This document shows, one piece after another, positions 1 to 8,659 of a stretch of 64,000 nt of DNA. Both the position numbers and the translations under genes were made by a program. Position 1 is the first letter of the stretch; each line of letters starts with the position of its first letter. Origin of the DNA: Alloprevotella tannerae. Lineage in GTDB: Bacteria > Bacteroidota > Bacteroidia > Bacteroidales > Bacteroidaceae. The DNA lies in NCBI GenBank assembly GCA_015259125.1, contig JABZGR010000008.1, positions 1-64,000 of the forward strand. Reading direction: 5' to 3'. The notes beneath the pieces are model-generated. The model saw nothing but the letters and a program-made list of their open reading frames with translations, did no database searches and was not told the origin of the DNA.

Positions 1-100
1 TATAAAACATACTTGCGTGAAACAATGAATCTTCGGCCTACAGCCAGGTCGAAAGTATCGTTGTGGGCTATAACCTGAGGAAAAAGGAGGTGACCTTAAA

Positions 101-344
101 CCGAATTGGGGTTAATAAGTTGTATTCGGTCAACGTAAAGCCTTTGAAAGAGGTTCTTGCTGATGTACCCCCTTGTCACCGACCAGCTTACCTTGTATGA
201 ACTATATAAAAGCTTTGTATTCCAAAGGTTTACAGTCATCAACATCTCCCGGCGTTATCATAAAGTTGAGAAGCTCTCCTTTCTCATTGCAAATCAAATG
301 CAATTTGAAACCGAAGAGCCAACCCATAGAACCCGAATTGGGGT
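101..344 (-). mobile_element. Decayed internal fragment of an IS982-family element
   Basis: Bases about 113-330 closely match 2205-2420 of the IS982 transposase gene further along this window, with scattered substitutions and small indels that break the frame. Only the middle of the transposase (region around the ITPGDVDDRKP motif, read on the minus strand) is left. The fragment lies between two copies of the 12-mer CCGAATTGGGGT at 101-112 and 333-344, both in the same orientation. The segment cannot encode a working enzyme. Whether the 12-mers are element ends or target duplications is not decidable here. Confidence 0.8.
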
Positions 345-396
345 ATATTGCCTCATCGTTTGTTCGGGAAGACATTTTTTTGGAGCAGATGTGTAG

Positions 397-623
397 CTAA
401 ATGCTTCTACGGTGCTATTTTTAGTAAATGTAGACATAAAAATTCTGAAAGTCAATTGTTGAAGAATGAAATGCTGAGAGAGGCTTGTTTTTTCTTTATA
501 ATTGGCTGATTGTCTTTGTCTGTATTTAATATTAGTGTCAAATGAGATAAACAACTCTATGCTTATTTCCGCATCAAAGTCGGAGAAATATTATCAGAAA
601 TGCATTTTTTTTCGTAGCAATAC
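397..623. other. Gene-free stretch before the tRNA cluster
   Basis: No reading frame here looks coding. The sequence is AT-rich and probably contains further decayed insertion-sequence DNA, but I could not match it to anything else in the window. It ends at the tRNA promoter. Confidence 0.5.
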
Positions 624-653
624 TTTGTCCTTCCAAAAAATGTTGTACCTTTG
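624..653 (+). promoter_or_regulatory. Bacteroidetes sigma-ABfr promoter of the tRNA cluster
   Basis: A TTTG at 624-627 lies 18 bases ahead of TACCTTTG at 646-653, close to the TTTG-N19-TAnnTTTG consensus. The first tRNA starts 30 bases downstream. Confidence 0.8.
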
Positions 654-682
654 CACCGCGTTTGAGAGAAAATGCAACAAAT

Positions 683-755
683 GCGGCAATAGCTCAGTTG
701 GTAGAGCGCAACCTTGCCAAGGTTGAGGTCGCGGGTCCGAGCCCCGTTTGCCGCT
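683..755 (+). tRNA. tRNA-Gly (GCC)
   Basis: A 73-base cloverleaf with acceptor arms GCGGCAA and TTGCCGC, anticodon stem CAACC/GGTTG and loop TTGCCAA, giving anticodon GCC. CCA is not encoded. The T loop reads TCCGAGC where TTCGAGC is normal, so position 55 is C instead of T. It is the first gene of a four-tRNA cluster behind one promoter. Confidence 0.95.
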
Positions 756-782
756 CTCTTTTTTGAACAGATGATCTGCTAT

Positions 783-865
783 GCCCAGGTGGCGGAATGG
801 TAGACGCGCTAGTTTCAGGTACTAGTGACAGCAATGTTGTGCAGGTTCGAGTCCTGTTCTGGGCA
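783..865 (+). tRNA. tRNA-Leu (CAG)
   Basis: A class II tRNA with a long variable arm. The acceptor stem GCCCAGG pairs with TCTGGGC, and the anticodon loop TTCAGGT gives anticodon CAG. The T arm has the normal GTTCGAG. CCA is not encoded. Confidence 0.94.
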
Positions 866-890
866 CTACTATGACTTTTGAAAAATAAAT

Positions 891-974
891 GGAGAGGTGG
901 CGGAATTGGTAGACGCGCTACTTTGAGGGGGTAGTGACAATTGTGTCGTGGGAGTTCGAGTCTCCTCCTCTTCA
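891..974 (+). tRNA. tRNA-Leu (GAG)
   Basis: A class II tRNA with a long variable arm. GGAGAGG pairs with CCTCTTC, and the loop TTGAGGG gives anticodon GAG. The T loop GTTCGAG is normal. CCA is not encoded. Confidence 0.94.
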
Positions 975-984
975 CTTTTTTATT

Positions 985-1057
985 GCGGCAATAGCTCAGT
1001 TGGTAGAGCGCAACCTTGCCAAGGTTGAGGTCGCGGGTCCGAATCCCGTTTGCCGCT
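985..1057 (+). tRNA. tRNA-Gly (GCC), second copy
   Basis: Identical to the copy at 683-755 except in the T arm (GAAT here, GAGC there). It also carries C in place of T at position 55 of the T loop. The two copies bracket the two leucine tRNAs, which suggests a local duplication. Confidence 0.95.
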
Positions 1058-1165
1058 CAATTAAAACACTCAATTTGTTCTTTAGGACCAACTTATCTGT
1101 TTTATTATTGGTAAAGCCGTATTTATTGTGCAAATAATAAATAGATACTACTTAATCTTTAGGTG

Positions 1166-1732
1166 ATGAATATTTACGTACGCTTTTTTGACTTCGATAC
1201 GCTAGTAGGTGATGAAGAAGGGGTTATTAAGTTTCTTCAAACTATTCCAGATGTAGAGTTGACAGATGAAATCGTTGATGAGATAAAAGACTACATTAAT
1301 AGCGAAACGACCTACCCCAAGCGTTTAAAGATACGTCCCCATATTTACTTTATTCTTATTAAAACTACAGCATCTTCTATGGAAGAGTTTAAAGCTAATA
1401 GAAAAGATTCTTTTAATGCATTAAAGCCTCAAGGGGTGGATCTTTCATCTCGGAAAGAAATAAAAGTATCGATGTTGCAAGAGGAAAACTTTGGTTGGTA
1501 CAGAGGAGTTTTGACTTTTAAACGAGTTGTGCTTATTCCTGGTACGAATAAATTCCAATATCAAGATACAATGTTTGAAGCTTTGGTCCAGGCGATGAGT
1601 GGTAAAGAGTGTTATGATGCAATTCTTGCCCACTTAAAGAATCGAAATGATGTTGATCCTAGAAGTCAATTCCCCTCTTGTAAGGGTTCAAATTTTGACT
1701 TTGAATATATAGGAGAAAATCCTTTTAGTTAA
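1166..1732 (+). CDS. Conserved hypothetical protein, 188 aa
   Basis: A soluble protein of about 188 residues with no signal peptide, membrane segment or known catalytic motif that I recognise. An upstream in-frame GTG at 1163 would add one residue; the ATG at 1166 is the more natural start. A central stretch (PKRLKIRPHIYFILIKTT, about residues 50-67) looks like a conserved beta-rich core, and the C-terminus is acidic and aromatic. It stands alone between the tRNA cluster and insertion-sequence debris. Similar proteins seem to occur in Porphyromonas-like genomes, but that is from memory. Function unknown. Confidence 0.75.
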   Translation: MNIYVRFFDFDTLVGDEEGVIKFLQTIPDVELTDEIVDEIKDYINSETTYPKRLKIRPHIYFILIKTTASSMEEFKANRKDSFNALKPQGVDLSSRKEIKVSMLQEENFGWYRGVLTFKRVVLIPGTNKFQYQDTMFEALVQAMSGKECYDAILAHLKNRNDVDPRSQFPSCKGSNFDFEYIGENPFS

Positions 1733-1934
1733 ATAATAAACTCGCAGATAGTAGATGTGAATTTTTACCTATAAGTGAGTGCGTTAAACAAAGGTGAGGA
1801 GAGTTTTACATATCCTTGATTCAGATAAATTTTGGAATGAATACTATACTGACTATTCGATTGTGTGGGTTTCATAGTTCCTTTCTTTTTTCGTATAACT
1901 ATAAAGATAAGAACAAACGGGGTTTATATATTTT
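1733..1934. other. Short gene-free stretch before the IS debris
   Basis: No gene, RNA or clear terminator was found. The sequence is AT-rich. Confidence 0.5.
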
Positions 1935-2668
1935 AACGTGAGTTCGACGAATTCAGAACAAAGCAAGCTGTGTATCAATAGTCCTTTGCAGATTGATGCA
2001 CGGCTTCTTTGGAAACAGACAATAGGCAGCAATAACCCCTAATAAGTTGACGATGAAATTGTCAAAGCATCTATGTCCGGAGTGTTCCACTTGTGCAATG
2101 TTCTTAAGTTCATCATTCACCGTTTCTATAATGGCTCTTTTTCTGAGTAAAAGTCTGTCTGAAACACTCATTAAAGCTCCTTTCATGTTACTTTTCAATT
2201 TGGTAATAAGTTGTATTCCGTCAACGAAAAGCCTTTGAAAGAGGTTCTTGCTGATGTAGCCCTTGTCACCGAATAGCTTACCATATATAAAATCTATGAA
2301 TGCTTTGTACTCCAAAGGCTTACGGTCATCAACATCTCCCGGCGTTATCATAAAGTTGAGAAGTTCTCCTTTCTCATTGCAAATCAAATGCAATTTGAAA
2401 CCGAAGAACCAACCCATAGAGCATTTTCCTCTTTGGGCTATGCCTTTGAAAACTTTGTGAATATGTATTCTTTGGTTTTTGCAGACACGCAATGGTGTAC
2501 TGTCAACAAAGCTTATGCCCGTGCATTTGCCCAAGAGGACCTTCTTGATAAACAAGGTTAAGGGTACGGCTACCTCCCTTTCCAATTCTACTAAACGGTT
2601 ATAAGAAACAACTTTTGGAAACAGATGGCGAAGCTGCTTACATAGTCGTCCCTTAAAAACTATATTTC
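1935..2668 (-). mobile_element. 5'-truncated IS982-family insertion sequence
   Basis: The segment carries the C-terminal three quarters of an IS982-type transposase and its downstream end. On its upstream side the transposase frame stops at a TGA (2667-2669) exactly where IS5-like sequence begins. The IS982 copy was therefore truncated by, or recombined with, other element debris. I could not identify a full pair of terminal inverted repeats. Confidence 0.8.
1953..2666 (-). pseudogene. IS982-family transposase, N-terminally truncated
   Basis: The open frame of about 238 codons reads back from a TGA at 2667-2669 and includes the IS982 hallmark stretch FVDSTPLRVCKNQRIH, the GWFFGFKLHL segment, ITPGDVDDRKP, GDKGYI and the C-terminal RAIIETVNDELK. 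These supply the DDE catalytic core (D in VDSTP, D in GDKGY, E in ETVNDE). Full-length relatives have about 290-310 residues, so roughly 70 N-terminal residues are missing and there is no natural start codon; the TTG at 2585 is not convincing. The enzyme is probably dead because the helix-turn-helix N-terminus is gone. Confidence 0.85.
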
Positions 2669-2793
2669 AGCATAAAGTTTGTATTGACAAGCTCTATACT
2701 GATTCTTTTTATAAGGTACAAAAGAACTCTCATAGCTCTTTTGAAGTTATATGCTGCGGCAGCTAATAATACATTGATAGCATCTCCTTTCAC
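2653..2793 (-). pseudogene. C-terminal remnant of an IS5-like transposase
   Basis: Read on the minus strand, 2793-2653 gives a short frame starting VKGDAINVLLAAAAYNFKR and ending in TAA. This is the typical tail of IS5/IS1182-type transposases (GDAIN followed by a hydrophobic helix and NFKR). Nothing upstream in that frame belongs to the same gene; the sequence switches to coiled-coil coding material in another frame. It is a leftover fragment. Confidence 0.65.
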
Positions 2794-2794
2794 T

Positions 2795-2911
2795 CTTATG
2801 GGTCAATTTGATAATCTCGGCATACTGCTGATTGACAGTTTCACGCAATAATCGCATCTCTTCCGTCATGCCTTTTAATACTTTTGATATGTCCGTAACT
2901 TTCTCTTTCAT
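2795..2911 (-). pseudogene. N-terminal coiled-coil remnant, probably IS66-type transposase
   Basis: From ATG 2911 the minus strand reads about 39 residues beginning MKEKVTDISKVLKGM and continuing through LRETVNQQYAEIIKL. This is a charged coiled coil like the start of Bacteroidales IS66-type transposases. It then runs into the IS5-like fragment out of frame. The IS66 assignment rests on coiled-coil resemblance only. Confidence 0.45.
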
Positions 2912-3104
2912 AGGTATAAAGGTATAAAGAAAATCTGAAATACGCAAGAAAAATGGGCTTCTCTATAGCCTTATACGAAGATTTTAGAGGAGAGAATACA
3001 GACTGGTCGATACTGCTGAATAGTTACGATCCTTCAGCACAGAAAAAACCTACGACCTACCTAATTCTTCGGATGCATATAAAGCCTTTGTCGATAAAAG
3101 CCTT

Positions 3105-3112
3105 TAACTTTG
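3105..3112 (+). promoter_or_regulatory. TAACTTTG -7 box of comF
   Basis: TAACTTTG lies 8 bases before the ATG at 3121. This supports that start over the in-frame ATG at 2953 and implies an almost leaderless mRNA. Confidence 0.65.
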
Positions 3113-3120
3113 TGAGCGCT

Positions 3121-3864
3121 ATGAAAACCATTTTTCATAAACAATTGTTTAGAGGACTCGTCTCTCTACTCTTTCCTCGTCGTTGCGTTATCTGCGAGAC
3201 TCGATTATTGGCCGGAGAACATATCTTATGCGTCCAATGCACGTTTCGATTGCCTTATACGGACTACCGCGGCAAAGCCGGAAACCCTGTAGAGCGCGTG
3301 TTTTGGGGCAGATTACCCATCGTGAAAGCCAATGCTTATATGAAATACGTCTCCGGCTCAGATAGCAGGCGGGCTGTTTTAAGACTAAAATATTTTGATC
3401 GCCCCGATGTCGGCAATTATTTGGGCGCTTGTATGGCTACAGATTTGCTCGACACTGATTTTTTTACCGATATAGACGTAATTATACCGATACCCTTAGC
3501 CTCAAAAAGACAAAGGAAGCGAGGGTATAATCAGAGTGAGGAATTGGCAAAAGGGATTCATCGTATCACATCCTTACCAATAGACAACAAAGCCGTAATA
3601 CGAGCAGTGGCCAACCCAACACAGACACATCTGGATGCAGCGGCAAGAAGAGCAAATGTCAAGGACATATTTGCGGTTAAAGTGGCAGAGAATTTACGTG
3701 GCAAACACATTTTACTGGTAGACGATGTACTGACTACGGGAGCAACGATCATCTCCTGTGCCCAAGCGATTGTAAAAGCTTGTCCGGATGTACGCTTCAG
3801 TGTGCTTACACTAAGTCTTGCCGGTCACCACGCTTCGGGCGTAAATTTGCAGAAGAAAAAATGA
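3121..3864 (+). CDS. comF: ComF family phosphoribosyltransferase-like protein
   Basis: A 247-residue protein. The N-terminus has a zinc ribbon (CVICETRLLAGEHILCVQC, about residues 22-40). The C-terminal half is a type I phosphoribosyltransferase fold with the PRPP-binding loop ILLVDDVLTTGAT and the family motif KRQRKRGYNQSEELAKG. ComF proteins are needed for DNA uptake in naturally transformable bacteria and may have a metabolic role. The open frame extends 56 codons upstream, but that part does not resemble the family, and the promoter box sits just before 3121. The stop overlaps the start of comEC as ATGA, so the two are translationally coupled. Confidence 0.9.
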   Translation: MKTIFHKQLFRGLVSLLFPRRCVICETRLLAGEHILCVQCTFRLPYTDYRGKAGNPVERVFWGRLPIVKANAYMKYVSGSDSRRAVLRLKYFDRPDVGNYLGACMATDLLDTDFFTDIDVIIPIPLASKRQRKRGYNQSEELAKGIHRITSLPIDNKAVIRAVANPTQTHLDAAARRANVKDIFAVKVAENLRGKHILLVDDVLTTGATIISCAQAIVKACPDVRFSVLTLSLAGHHASGVNLQKKK

Positions 3865-5927
3865 GAAACGCAACATTCCATATTCCTCACCTGCTCTTAG
3901 AGCATCCATTGCTGTTACCGACTTTGGCCTTAGTCGTTGGAATATGCTTAGGAGAAGCCTTTTATGCATCATTAGTGGGGCAATCAACAACTTTACTCTT
4001 ACTTGCTTTTAGCTTAGGGGCTTCTGCTGTGCTCATGCTGCGTAAGAGAGCGCTGGAGATGTCGACCTTGGGGACACTTATTACCGCTTTTTGCTTACTG
4101 GGAGCAGGGCTACTCACCGGACAATGTGATCGTAACAGGATCATTTGGCCCACGACACCTCAAACTTATGAGGGCACGGTAATCAGTAGTCCGCGTTTTA
4201 CGGCAAAAACCCTGCGTGTAAATGTGGAAATTAAGAGTGGACGCTTCGCCGGAGTTGTCATAGCCACCTCATTGATGAAACAAACAACGCAAACGCTGCA
4301 TCCGGGTGATGTGATTTTCTTTCATAGTCAAGTGGAAACGCCTCGCAATAACGGAAACCCGGGAGAGTTTGATTATGCAGCTTGGTTGAAAAATCAAGGG
4401 ATCTATGGGACGACATTTGTATATCAAAATAATTGGAAGAAAACAGACAGCACCTCGACAAACATACGCACTGTACTACTTCGTTATCGGGAGGGGCTAT
4501 TGGAAAAATACAAAACTTTTTTCCAAGGCGATAAGCTAACCGTTTTGGCGGCTTTGACTTTAGGGGACAGAAGGGGCTTGAACGACGAATTTCGTGAGCT
4601 GTTTGCAGCCACTGGAACAAGTCACATCTTGGCCTTATCAGGCCTGCATTTAAGTATCCTTTTCGGCTTTTTCCTTTGGGTTGTACGACCGCTGCGTAAT
4701 AGGCGCAGAATCTATCTGCCGCTTTTACTAATAGGCGTAGTACAGGTATGGCTGTTCACTTTTTTGGTCGGCGCGCCATTTTCACTTGTCAGAGCCGCCT
4801 TTATGCTATCGCTCCTACACCTTACACAAGCGCTACGCAGAGATTATAATGCGCTCAACTCCCTATCCTTGGCTTTGATAGGCATATTGTTGGTTTCGCC
4901 GACAGCCTTATTTGATGTGGGACTACAACTCTCATTCTTAGCGCTCTTAGGTATATTGCTGATTGCTCCCAAACTCGCACCTCCAACGTGGGTGAGTAGA
5001 TTTTGGGGCTTAAACTTTGTATATGATCTCTTGAGAACTTCTTTCTGTGCGCAAATACTGACACTGCCGCTCATCGCTTATTATTTTAATTCCTTCTCTT
5101 TGGTAGGCTTATTTACGGGATGGCTGGTTATTCCTTTCGCCTATGCGATATTGCTACTGGCGCTTTTATTCTTCTGCCTACCGTTTGCACGAACCGTACT
5201 TGTTAGCTTGCTCAACGGAACAATGGATACGATGCTTCAATGCCTGAACTTTCTCTCCTCTTGGGATTATGCGTCGATAACGGTTGTACCCGGAAAGGTC
5301 TTCACGCTATTGATTTATGGTGTAATCTTTTTTCTCCTTACCTATCTTCAGAATCGTCACGCGAGGAACTTATATGGCATAGCTTGCTTGCTGCTTTGTG
5401 GGGCAATATATTATATAAAGTATACTCCGCCGGCTTATGATAACACGATCGTTGTCTACAAATCTAGTTCCCCTGCAATTCATTGCATTGTAGACAAGCA
5501 ACTTTCTTATCTTTGGTCGATGAGGAAAGGGCATGCAGAGCAAATTTTAAGATCTATACGACGCACTTTCATAAGAACAAACCGAATGGCGCAACCACAA
5601 CTCGTAGAAGTACCTCAAAAGAAGGAAGATTTGATACTGCTGCCACACGTTCTTGCTTTCAGGGGAAAAAGAATCGGTTTGTTGTCTGAAAAAATACGGC
5701 AAGGAGCGAGTGCCTCCCTGCTACAAGTGAATTATCTCTATATTATGCCAGGTTATAAGCAAGACTTATCAACCGCATTGAACTATTTTGCACCTGATTC
5801 TATTATCTTAGACACATCATTAACCGACTTTTACCGCACCAAATACTCCACGGAAGCAGCGGAAAATGCAATACCGTGTTATGATATGAAAGAACGAGGC
5901 GCTTTAATTCTTCAATGTGGGAAATAA
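3861..5927 (+). CDS. comEC: ComEC/Rec2 family competence membrane protein
   Basis: A 688-residue polytopic membrane protein. It has N-terminal hydrophobic helices, a soluble OB-like region (DUF4131, about residues 80-180), then the competence core with the conserved segment SHILALSGLHLSILFG and many transmembrane helices. ComEC forms the inner-membrane channel for single-stranded DNA during transformation. The start ATG overlaps the comF stop; the frame is open further upstream but that is comF sequence. After the last helix there is a short soluble tail of about 160 residues lacking the HxHxDH metal motif, so the metallo-beta-lactamase nuclease domain of longer ComECs is absent, as in other Bacteroidetes members. 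Confidence 0.92.
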   Translation: MRNATFHIPHLLLEHPLLLPTLALVVGICLGEAFYASLVGQSTTLLLLAFSLGASAVLMLRKRALEMSTLGTLITAFCLLGAGLLTGQCDRNRIIWPTTPQTYEGTVISSPRFTAKTLRVNVEIKSGRFAGVVIATSLMKQTTQTLHPGDVIFFHSQVETPRNNGNPGEFDYAAWLKNQGIYGTTFVYQNNWKKTDSTSTNIRTVLLRYREGLLEKYKTFFQGDKLTVLAALTLGDRRGLNDEFRELFAATGTSHILALSGLHLSILFGFFLWVVRPLRNRRRIYLPLLLIGVVQVWLFTFLVGAPFSLVRAAFMLSLLHLTQALRRDYNALNSLSLALIGILLVSPTALFDVGLQLSFLALLGILLIAPKLAPPTWVSRFWGLNFVYDLLRTSFCAQILTLPLIAYYFNSFSLVGLFTGWLVIPFAYAILLLALLFFCLPFARTVLVSLLNGTMDTMLQCLNFLSSWDYASITVVPGKVFTLLIYGVIFFLLTYLQNRHARNLYGIACLLLCGAIYYIKYTPPAYDNTIVVYKSSSPAIHCIVDKQLSYLWSMRKGHAEQILRSIRRTFIRTNRMAQPQLVEVPQKKEDLILLPHVLAFRGKRIGLLSEKIRQGASASLLQVNYLYIMPGYKQDLSTALNYFAPDSIILDTSLTDFYRTKYSTEAAENAIPCYDMKERGALILQCGK

Positions 5928-5940
5928 ATTGCAAAACAAA

Positions 5941-5983
5941 AAGGACGTTGACTCAGAGTTTTTCTTCTAATAAGCCAACGTCC
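5941..5983 (-). terminator. Bidirectional terminator between comEC and the 874-aa gene
   Basis: The stem GGACGTTG/CAACGTCC lies between convergent genes. On the minus strand it is followed by a T-rich tract (5942-5930), and on the plus strand by a weaker pyrimidine run. Confidence 0.75.
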
Positions 5984-6004
5984 TCTTTCCTATAAGCCCT
6001 CATC

Positions 6005-8629
6005 TTAGCGGATAGTCATATGCTGAAAATCGAAGACTAATTTTCCTTGCTTTCGAATGAGTTCTTCTATTGAAATTGTCCCTTTGTAATAGACGGGAGA
6101 TTGAGAAGAAAAGTCGGCCGGAACAAAGTCTATCTTGCTGAAAGTTGCCTTACCAAGCGTGATCGGGGGAAGTGTGTAATCAAGAATGCTATTCTTGCCA
6201 CTCCGAACCAATCTGAAAGGAATATAATCTGCTTGATTCTCTGCTTGAACACAGAGTTCATCATCAAATCGAATGGAGGAAGCCTTCCCTTTACCTGTTG
6301 TTCGTGAGCGCAAAATTACACCAGCATTTGAAAATTCAACCTCAGGAATTAGGCGTAGCACATTGTAGCCGATGGTGGTCGGAACATTTTCCTTTGTAAT
6401 GCGACATAGCAAATTTTCTAAGGTAAAGTCTCCTAATTTTGCCTGCTTAATAATACCGACAGCGTAATTTGGTCTGCTATAAATAAGCTGTATATCGAAT
6501 TTATGCTGTACTTTCTCGGAAATAATCACGTAGGCTTCCGTCGGATCTAAATAAGCCGACGTAGACTTTCCATTTATGCGTATTTTTACCACCTCATCCT
6601 TGAGGTAATCCAAAGTGGACGCTCCCGATATTGGCTTCAATAAAGGTCTTTCGTAAGCCTGAGCAGCTTTATATATCTGCCCAAGTTCCATAAAAACATT
6701 GAGCATATTGCCGCTAAAACGATTACTGTCGATCATTTTTTTGCAAATATCGACCGCAGCCTTATACTCGCCTTTCAAGGCTAAGGCATTCGTGGCCTCC
6801 ATAGCAACTAAATAGAGCTGATTTTCTGATAAATCTTTATTCGATCCGTGCAATAGAGTATCAGCAAAGGCTATAATTGGCTCCGGATCATTTTTTCCTC
6901 GTGCAGCTAAAAGTCGCAAAAAAATCCGCATCGTTTTACTTGGCGTAGAAAGTAAGCGCGAAGCAAGATTTCGCTCTAACAAGAAAGCATCAGTGTTATC
7001 CGAAACCTCCTCTTCTGAATCGTTAGAATCCTCTTGTTGCGAAAGAGGGGAAAAATTCATGGTTTCAAAATCTATCTTAGCATAATTAAGACTATGGATA
7101 GAAGGATAGCCTATTATTCCAGCTAGGTCCTTATTGCCAACAGGCGAGAGAGACAAACCTGGAAGCTTAACAGAAGCCATTTTACGCTTGCTTTCATCAT
7201 CAACAAACTGTATTTGCAGTTGGAAATCTGTTGTATCGGTAATTAATGGCGAAAAGTTTGCTGCAGAAAATGTATTGGAAGGAAAATCCACATCCAAGAT
7301 AAAAGAATAATCCTTCATTTTATGGACGCCTTTAACAAGAAGTCTTCCATCTTGATCCCAATATATGTTGTGCAAAGTACTATGCGCTAATTTATTGTCC
7401 CTTCCTGTTTGAGGTTTAACAAACCATTTCTCTTTGTATATCTCTATTTGTCCTAATCTTCTCAACTCGTTTGTACCTAAAATACTCGTTTGTATGCGAG
7501 AAAAACCATCTACAGGCAATACAGCGTAACACAAAAGGTTACGAAAAACAATATCACCGCAAGTTAACTCAGGAACAAGCACCGGCGAGACAATAATAGG
7601 GCCTTCCCAATCGTATACAACTATCGTATCGTTCAGCGGAACCAACCCACTGTTACGGATATCTTGGGTAGACAACAAGGTGTACTGCTGCGCAGTCGAA
7701 ATGGCTAAGGAAATTCTCTGCTGGTTATTGATTTGCGCGCTCGTCATAAGTGGCCAATAGCGAGAAACCTGCAAAGCAGCATCTGTACGAGTAAATGTGA
7801 GGCTAGTCTTTCCTACATTTAAATAGGCTTCACTTATAATTTGAGGCGATTTAATCAAATTTGGGAATTTACTATAAAAGGGTTCCGATTGACAAAGTTG
7901 AGATAGTTTCGGCCAATCTCCGTTACGCATCAAGTGATTCGCACTAATATCAAATATTGTTTTAAAATCATCCGACGAAAGTGAGTCTGGATACTGTTTT
8001 AATAGTGTCTCAGCATAATGCAGTGCATCTTTGCTGCGATTAAATGCATCTGCCAACAGCATTTTGCCCAACAATTTTTGTGTTTGGGGAAGCTTATTAA
8101 ACTCTTCTTCATAAGTAATAAGCTCTGAAATGTTACGTTGTTGAATTAATCCTTGGATACGACCGGAAACAGTCCCATCGGTATAGCATAATGCTTGTCG
8201 CTTAAAAGCCTGCAACCGCTCCATTACCTGCTTTCGATAGCGATGGCGCTTCATATATTGCAGTTGGAGGTCTGCAAAGTCAATTAACTCAGCATAAGCC
8301 CCTTCTTTTAGTAACGACTCAGCCTTGAGATTGATTAACGATACTCTTACCCTACTATTAAGCGATGTCGGATATTGCGTCATCAAGCTGTCAATGCAAG
8401 CATTCATCCGCTCTTTATCGCCTTCAGCACGCGAAAGCACCAAATCACAATAAAGACGAGACGGAGCAGAGAGTTGATTTTTTGCCTTTTCATAAAGAGG
8501 ACGTAGCGACCGCACATCACCTTTTGACGCATACAGCAAAACTTGCTGTGTGATAGTATCTTTCGGTATTTGCGCGAAACTATATTGCACACAACATATT
8601 ACGACAATCAGAAATAAAATCCGTCTCAT
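6005..8629 (-). CDS. Exported TPR-like protein with three decayed retropepsin-like domains
   Basis: An 874-residue protein with a signal peptide (cleavage near FAQ, residue 20) and an N-terminal alpha-helical, TPR-like region to about residue 260. Three aspartyl-protease-like units follow. Unit 1 (about 275-400) ends with a C-lobe pattern TCGDIVFRN...SILGTNELRRLG but has ISTA (310-313) where DTGA is expected. Unit 2 (about 430-530) has LDVDFP (445-450) and ends AGIIGYPSIHSL. Unit 3 (about 675-770) has LDPTEA (695-700) and LGDFTLENLLC...TTIGYNVLR. None keeps the catalytic D-T/S-G triad, so it is likely a non-proteolytic binding protein of the periplasm or surface. It is the last gene of a mazG-folC operon, 30 bases after folC. 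Confidence 0.75.
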   Translation of the reverse strand: MRRILFLIVVICCVQYSFAQIPKDTITQQVLLYASKGDVRSLRPLYEKAKNQLSAPSRLYCDLVLSRAEGDKERMNACIDSLMTQYPTSLNSRVRVSLINLKAESLLKEGAYAELIDFADLQLQYMKRHRYRKQVMERLQAFKRQALCYTDGTVSGRIQGLIQQRNISELITYEEEFNKLPQTQKLLGKMLLADAFNRSKDALHYAETLLKQYPDSLSSDDFKTIFDISANHLMRNGDWPKLSQLCQSEPFYSKFPNLIKSPQIISEAYLNVGKTSLTFTRTDAALQVSRYWPLMTSAQINNQQRISLAISTAQQYTLLSTQDIRNSGLVPLNDTIVVYDWEGPIIVSPVLVPELTCGDIVFRNLLCYAVLPVDGFSRIQTSILGTNELRRLGQIEIYKEKWFVKPQTGRDNKLAHSTLHNIYWDQDGRLLVKGVHKMKDYSFILDVDFPSNTFSAANFSPLITDTTDFQLQIQFVDDESKRKMASVKLPGLSLSPVGNKDLAGIIGYPSIHSLNYAKIDFETMNFSPLSQQEDSNDSEEEVSDNTDAFLLERNLASRLLSTPSKTMRIFLRLLAARGKNDPEPIIAFADTLLHGSNKDLSENQLYLVAMEATNALALKGEYKAAVDICKKMIDSNRFSGNMLNVFMELGQIYKAAQAYERPLLKPISGASTLDYLKDEVVKIRINGKSTSAYLDPTEAYVIISEKVQHKFDIQLIYSRPNYAVGIIKQAKLGDFTLENLLCRITKENVPTTIGYNVLRLIPEVEFSNAGVILRSRTTGKGKASSIRFDDELCVQAENQADYIPFRLVRSGKNSILDYTLPPITLGKATFSKIDFVPADFSSQSPVYYKGTISIEELIRKQGKLVFDFQHMTIR

Positions 8630-8659
8630 AAATCGAGTATCTTTAAGTGATAGATAATG

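Noticed and set aside
2953..3120. 56-codon N-terminal extension of ComF
   Set aside because: Not like the family and lies upstream of the -7 box; the ATG at 3121 gives the normal length.
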